Assembly (NCBI RefSeq): GCF_963855985.1 | Contig: NC_087106.1 | Location: 8,229,001-8,293,000 of the forward strand | Origin: Ostrinia nubilalis | Lineage: Eukaryota > Arthropoda > Insecta > Lepidoptera > Crambidae | Length of the DNA stretch: 64,000 bases | Direction: 5' to 3' | Part shown: piece after piece, positions 59,351 to 64,000 of the stretch | How positions within the stretch are numbered: the stretch's first letter is position 1 | Layout of the letters: each line of letters starts with the position of its first letter | Made by a program: the position numbers and the translations under genes | Notes under the pieces: generated by a model | The model's input: only the letters and a program-made list of their open reading frames with translations | Databases searched by the model: none | Told to the model about the DNA's origin: nothing

Positions 59351-60457
59351 TATACTCGTACAAATTAAGCACATTTTAAAACGCTCTTACGTCGCTGAAA
59401 GCAATATATCGCCATCAAATACCTGGACCATAAACATATAGGTAGGTATTCACCCGGTCTATCGACAAAGCAGTTTGTCTATGTCTACGAGCTGGTTAGG
59501 GTTGGCGAGAATTTCCCTAATTCGAATTTCGAATTGCGGTCCCATTGTTCGAGTTTTCGTCCGACTGCGAATTTAAATTGATTGCGATGCGAATCATTTT
59601 GAGAATGTTTGGTTTTGTGTTTAAGATGAAGGCTGGCTGATTAATTTAGACGTTGCGTTTTGAAAATTAATATGAAATGTAATTGGAAATTATATTTATT
59701 GATGTTAGTTCACTTTAGCATAAATGCCTGGCCCTGGCTGCTGAAATCTATAGCAGACTGTATTTACAAAAGAGTTGAAATACAAATTATATTATCGAGC
59801 AGTTTAACTTCAGATGGAAGCGAAAGGTCGTGGGTTCGATTCCAGCTTTAGGCAGTTCGATTTTTTCAAAATAAGTTTAACTTGACAAATCTGACGTTCA
59901 CAAAACAGCGCCACTTATAAAACGAATTAATTACTAATAGATAAACACGTGTGACCATTTCCAGAACAAATTTTTGAACTTCAGACAGCCCTATTCCCGT
60001 TCGCAGTCGCTCCACAGACAGCGTTAGTGCTGCTATCTGGCGGAGGAAATTCGAAGATTTTCCTACGCTCCGCGGAAATGGAGTTAAGATCAAGTGGTTC
60101 TCTAGGGTTTTTGAGTCAAAGGTACGGAGTTGTAGACATTAGTCGACTGGAAGACGTATGTTTGCAGGAATTGGATGTCGGCGGTACTTCTGAGACGGAT
60201 TTAGATGGAAATTGAGATTTAGAAAACTTTAGGGCCTGAATAAAGTTCTTTTTGGCCTCACTATATTATTAAAAGTATTGATTAGATTCCAAATTCTTGG
60301 TCGCATCAAAAAAGGAGGTATTATTGTTTGCACTTCAAGTAAAAAAATACGATTTTGGGTTTGTTAGAGCAATGTTAGACGCCTACGTCACGACTCATAG
60401 AGACTGGCACAAGGGTTCATAATTATCAGAGAATTTAGTCTCCACTGCAACGATCGA
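59351..60457. other. No gene recognised; pol III B-box-like motif
   Basis: The stretch includes the tRNA-like B box noted separately, and a G+C-richer patch at 59990-60210 with small overlapping frames on both strands. Nothing else was identified. Confidence 0.45.
59833..59866 (+). other. tRNA-like B box with T-run terminator (pseudo-tRNA or SINE scrap)
   Basis: GGTTCGATTCC (59833-59843) is a perfect pol III B box, and TTTTTT at 59861-59866 would end transcription. Upstream sequence (AGCGAAAGGTCGT) looks like the variable arm of a tRNA. However, no acceptor stem or convincing A box could be assembled, and the T stem has a mismatch. Best read as a decayed tRNA or SINE fragment, possibly chance. 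Confidence 0.25.
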
Positions 60458-60590
60458 AGGTGGACCGACGATCTGGTGTAGGTCGCGGGAAGAACCTGGA
60501 TTCGACCCGCACAGGACCGGTTGTTAAGGAAATCCTTGAGGGAGGTCTTTGTCCAGCAGTGGACGTCATTTGGCTGAAACGAACGAAGCA
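60458..60590 (+). mobile_element. RTE LINE 3' fragment, degenerate
   Basis: The frame reads RWTDDLV, a TAG stop replacing the conserved K, VAGRTWIRPAQDRLLRKSLR and then EVFVQQWTSFG with TGA at 60575-60577 and a GAAACGAACGAA tail. It is truncated at the 5' end inside the GRPPTRW motif. The minus-strand frames over it are shadows. Confidence 0.78.
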
Positions 60591-61969
60591 AAACCCTCTC
60601 TTTACCAGACGCAAATGGAGGATTTGACCTACACTCCTCAGCTGACCAGACGGGTTATTACTACTTAAACTCAATTATAAGAAGTTAAGAAGTCTTTAAA
60701 GACACTTTAAGGCTAGTTAATAAAATACGTTGCAAAACTTACGTAAGGTGTGCGGTGTATAGGCCTTCCGTTTAGTGTTGCGTTACGCTCATCGATACTG
60801 CAACACGATAGTTGCGCCACGTATCGATTGCGAGGATGTCGAGGTTAACTCAGTATCGATTAACTGTTTGTTTATTAACGTACCTATTTTATATTAGTAC
60901 TCTGGCATTTGCAAGTTGGCCCGGTCGGGTCAGTTGAAAGACATCTTCCTGGATTATTTCACATCCATAACTTTATAAGCCGATTTCAGTGGCGCAATTG
61001 AAACAGCGGCCTTAACGTCTGAATCTTCTTCAATTTATACAATTATCTTCGAAAAAACTTGACAAAGGAGGTAATTTCATTTTATCCATAGATTGCAACA
61101 TTATTATAGAAATAATTTCCGAAATTTTAAACATACTAGTACTACATCTAGAGTAATGATCAAACAGCTCCACCGAAAAAGCTCAATCGCCACGATTCCT
61201 CTGCAATTAAGTCCGATCACTGGTCCAGAGTATCGATAACTTCATTCGAAAAACTTCGTTAAAACAGCGGAATTGTATCAGAAAACTTATTACTGACCTG
61301 TCATTAAGGTGCATCGCCACTATTCGCATTGAATTCGAGCAATCGCTGACGAGCAAACGTTCTTGTCGGTGAGTTGGACGAGATAATTTGCTTTTGACAA
61401 AAGAAAATCCTGATTTTGAATCAAAATGAAACTTTGAAGTTTAAGGCCATCAGAATGACAGGATGCCATTTTACATATTCGTTGGATAGCCTTTTTACCC
61501 GACTGCGCCAGAAGGACGTTTGTGTTTTCTAAGTTGTAGCAGAGTAAATACAAATACCTATATAGTCTTTCAATAATACAAACAACTGTCTTTTTCGGTT
61601 TTATCCACCGAATCCTTGTTTTTGTCATTTTATTTTTCTTAATGAACTACAATTGAAAATTGAAATAACAAGTTTATATATTTTCGTGCGTCTACATGCA
61701 CAAGTGTGTAACCGCGTTAAACTGAGTTGTGAAGGTAAACAAAAATTGAGTTATGTCCACGTTAAATCTTAATTTATTCGTTCACAATCAGCCCGTGCTC
61801 CGTACGCAATCGAATTTCGATGTCCAGAATATGAATTGCGGTATTGGAAAAGTAAATTAACATTGTCAGGGAAATGACAGCTCTAAGAGCCTCATGGCGA
61901 ATGGAGGAGTGGAGTCGTTAATTTGAAAAATATCGTTGGAAATGTGAAGCGTGGTAAACAGGAAAATAA
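60591..61969. other. No gene recognised
   Basis: The 102-codon minus-strand frame 61628-61320 has no domain and no splice context. No repeats were identified. Confidence 0.5.
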
Positions 61970-62190
61970 TCTATACTGATATTATAAAAAGAAGATTTTT
62001 TTGAATCTCAGGAACTACTGGTCCGATTTAAAAAGTTAGTATTGTTTTGGATAGTCCATTTATCGAGGAAGGCTACTAGCTACATACCATCACGCTACGA
62101 CCAATAGGAGCAGAGCGTTAACGAAGAGTCTTGCGAAAACGGGAAAAAGTATAACTATTTTCACGCGTACGCAGTTGCGGGCACAGCTAG
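61970..62190 (+). mobile_element. Helitron-like element, GCGGGCACAGCTAG family
   Basis: It starts TCTATACTGATATTATAAAA after A and ends CGCAGTTGCGGGCACAGCTAG before T, 221 bases long. Internal blocks AGGAACTACTGGTCCGATTT and TTCACGCGTACGCAGTTGCG are typical of this insect family. It is non-coding. Confidence 0.83.
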
Positions 62191-63310
62191 TATCGAATAT
62201 TCGTGATTTATGTATCTACCATTATTTATTAAGGATTTAGTCGTTATAAAATCGCCATTGTTACCAAGGAAACTCCGCCTCATACCAGCAATTTTCGGCA
62301 CAAACATAAATTATTTTATTTTATCAGGACCCAAAGGTACTCGGTCATTCACAGCGCGGTTTATTGACCGTAACGATTTATCTTCATTTTCCTTAAGGTA
62401 AGAGACCCCCAGAAAAGGATTTTGGATCTTGATCCGTCTCCCTCACCAGGGTCAAAATTCCAGCAAGAGTGAGCGGGTCGGTTAGATATTTGGAAGTAAT
62501 TAGGTGATCGTTAGTTCATTCACAAACTATTCGAATGTTTTCGTGGATTGGAACACATCTGTTAAGATAACTGTCAGGCCACTTGAAGCATCTGTCTGAA
62601 AGGTTTTTTACAAGCTATACTGAAGTGGCGGGATCTATGACAGATGAATAAGTATGAATAATAATAATTGTAGTAAAAAGGGGATCCCTTCAGAATGAAT
62701 CGGGTATTTTAAGAATTGGGTTGGCAAAACAAGGAGTTCTTAGCACTTAAGTTTGTAACTAAATTATAAATAACTTGAAAAACCGAACTGCCTAGGGCGT
62801 GAATCGGTCATTTTTTCTGTCTTATATCTGAGTTATAATCTGAAAACCTGCTCTGATTTCAGACAAAATCTTTAAATTCATTATGGCGCCCAACTAATTT
62901 CATTATACATATATCTACTTACCTACTTAAATAAATACCTAATCAGTGTTCAAATACGATAAATCAAATCTCATTGAAGCCTCCAGGTGTTTACCTGTTT
63001 AGTTTTTTATCACGAGGAAAGTTAGTTTCAAATCAAACGGTAGGTCTTATTATCATGTGAACTCATTCGTTGTCCACTAACCTTGCCTACTAATTGGATT
63101 TGACCGAACATCCTTTGCGGGTCGAGACATTTAAAGTAGTGTGACGTTGAGGAAAACGACATTGTTTTGTATGTTAATGTGCGTTTTATCAGTAATAACG
63201 TTCTCGGAACTATATTTAGTGGGCAAGTACTTAATTACTCGATGTCTGCGACCACGCGTGTTCTTTTGTTTCTAATTAGTTGCATATGAGTGAGGGGGAT
63301 AGGTTACTCA
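62191..63310. other. No gene recognised
   Basis: A plus-strand string TTATCTTCATTTTCCTTAAG followed by GTAAGA (junction near 62397/62398) resembles a ratchet site, but it is on the other strand and upstream of the inferred promoter. No other feature was found. Confidence 0.4.
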
Positions 63311-63469
63311 AAGGTGAGTATAGACGAGAGCATAAATATTTGTAACAGAACCACGAGTATGATATAAATAGTGTTAATCTTTTCACGAATCAAACGTCGT
63401 ACTTTTTACCTGTATTTCGTAAGAACGTTACATTACATATAAATCCTCTAGCTAGTCTATACTCACCTT
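63311..63469. repeat. MITE with AAGGTGAGTATAGAC ends
   Basis: Perfect 15-base inverted ends AAGGTGAGTATAGAC (63311-63325) and GTCTATACTCACCTT (63455-63469) bound 159 bases. The ends contain AG/GTGAGT and so mimic splice donors on both strands. No target duplication was clear. It is non-coding. Confidence 0.6.
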
Positions 63470-64000
63470 ACGATTGGCAGAGAACTTTAGAACAATAGAT
63501 AAAACAATAGTGAAGTAATCTGTCGGCAATTGGTCATTTTTTGAAGACGATAGTGTCATGTAGGTATGCTTTATTTAGAGGTACTTAGGATACTTAGGTA
63601 GACACAAGACAGAAGTTACTTCAAATTATAAACTATAGATTTGATCAATAAACCGTTTAACAGGTGCCAATAGCGAATTGGACCAATCGCGAATATCCTA
63701 AACGGTGGACAATGCGTAATTAATTATGGATCTACAATATTCATTTTTTATCATTCATTTAATTTTATAATCATTTTTAATAAAATTATTTTTATAATAA
63801 ACTCGGCTGTGGTAAGGCTGTGGCGTATTATAAATTGAATATACAAATTATCGTTATTTAAATCAAGTACAAAAACATTTCGCATCCGAAAATTTAATCG
63901 CATCAAACAAAATGAAACCGTAATTGCCACCGATTTAAACACCCTGTATTGTTAGGGTTGAACATTAACTGGAATTCGCCATTTTGCATTTCGCGTGATA
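63470..64000. other. AT-rich window edge, no gene recognised
   Basis: The stretch contains CACCCTGTATTG near 63940, which recalls MITE ends, but no partner was found. The minus-strand 63-codon frame is not called. Confidence 0.45.

Noticed and set aside
59780..59866. A full tRNA gene
   Set aside because: Only the B box and T run are convincing; no cloverleaf could be built.
61320..61628. 102-codon minus-strand open frame
   Set aside because: No domain or splice context, and it lies outside the inferred transcript.
62915..62945. Minus-strand AAGTAG/GTAAGTAG as a ratchet point
   Set aside because: The pyrimidine tract is poor and the site lies upstream of the inferred promoter.
63311..63469. 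AAG/GTGAGT donors on both strands
   Set aside because: They are the inverted ends of a MITE.
1..64000. CRISPR arrays, operons or bacterial genes
   Set aside because: No regularly spaced repeats with unique spacers, no dense coding; repeats and signals are those of an insect nuclear genome.

Overview
The window looks like AT-rich nuclear DNA from a moth or butterfly (Lepidoptera). This rests on the repeats. There are six or more 3' tails of an RTE-type LINE ending in the C-terminal peptide GRPPTRWTDDLVKVAG...EAFVQQWTSFG. There are several small Helitron-like elements that start TC, end in a G+C-rich hairpin plus CTAG, sit between A and T, and often carry a (CTGT)n microsatellite. There are also many palindromic MITEs. 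No complete protein gene is visible. The longest open frame (187 codons, 22785-23348) has no recognisable domain, and most open frames overlap others on the opposite strand.

The most informative non-repeat structure is on the minus strand. Near 52.16 kb there is a TATA-less core promoter: initiator TCAGTT with a perfectly spaced DPE, GGTTGT, at +28. It is followed by a 5'-UTR-like first exon (52162 to 51954) that ends in ATG plus seven codons and the donor GTGAGT. Reading on along the same strand there are two zero-length-exon (recursive or 'ratchet') splice sites, each with a pyrimidine tract and AG joined directly to GTAAGT, at 31612/31611 and 12262/12261. They would cut a first intron of at least 52 kb into steps of about 20.3 and 19.4 kb, and the remainder runs off the left edge. 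The gene's identity cannot be read because its main coding exons are outside the window.

The rest is transposon sediment. 0-12 kb: MITEs, a hAT element with an 8-bp target duplication, a 189-bp palindrome, two LINE tails and a diverged tandem duplication. 12-33 kb: mostly unique AT-rich sequence, with a hAT MITE beside a nested Helitron pair (20.1-20.8 kb), TA-flanked MITEs, and a 752-bp hAT whose ends are packed with CTCGAG-like motifs. 33-36 kb: a TA-MITE, a near-perfect 322-bp hairpin with 146-147-bp arms, and a repeat unit ending in a G/C hairpin. 37-49 kb: a possible and a well-supported hAT, more MITEs, a Helitron and a LINE tail. 52-64 kb, upstream of the promoter: Helitrons of several families, including one inserted into another at 57.2-58.2 kb, a GT microsatellite and MITEs.

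Element boundaries were read by eye from terminal repeats and target duplications, so those without a duplication are approximate. Family names are judged from structure; no database search was possible.
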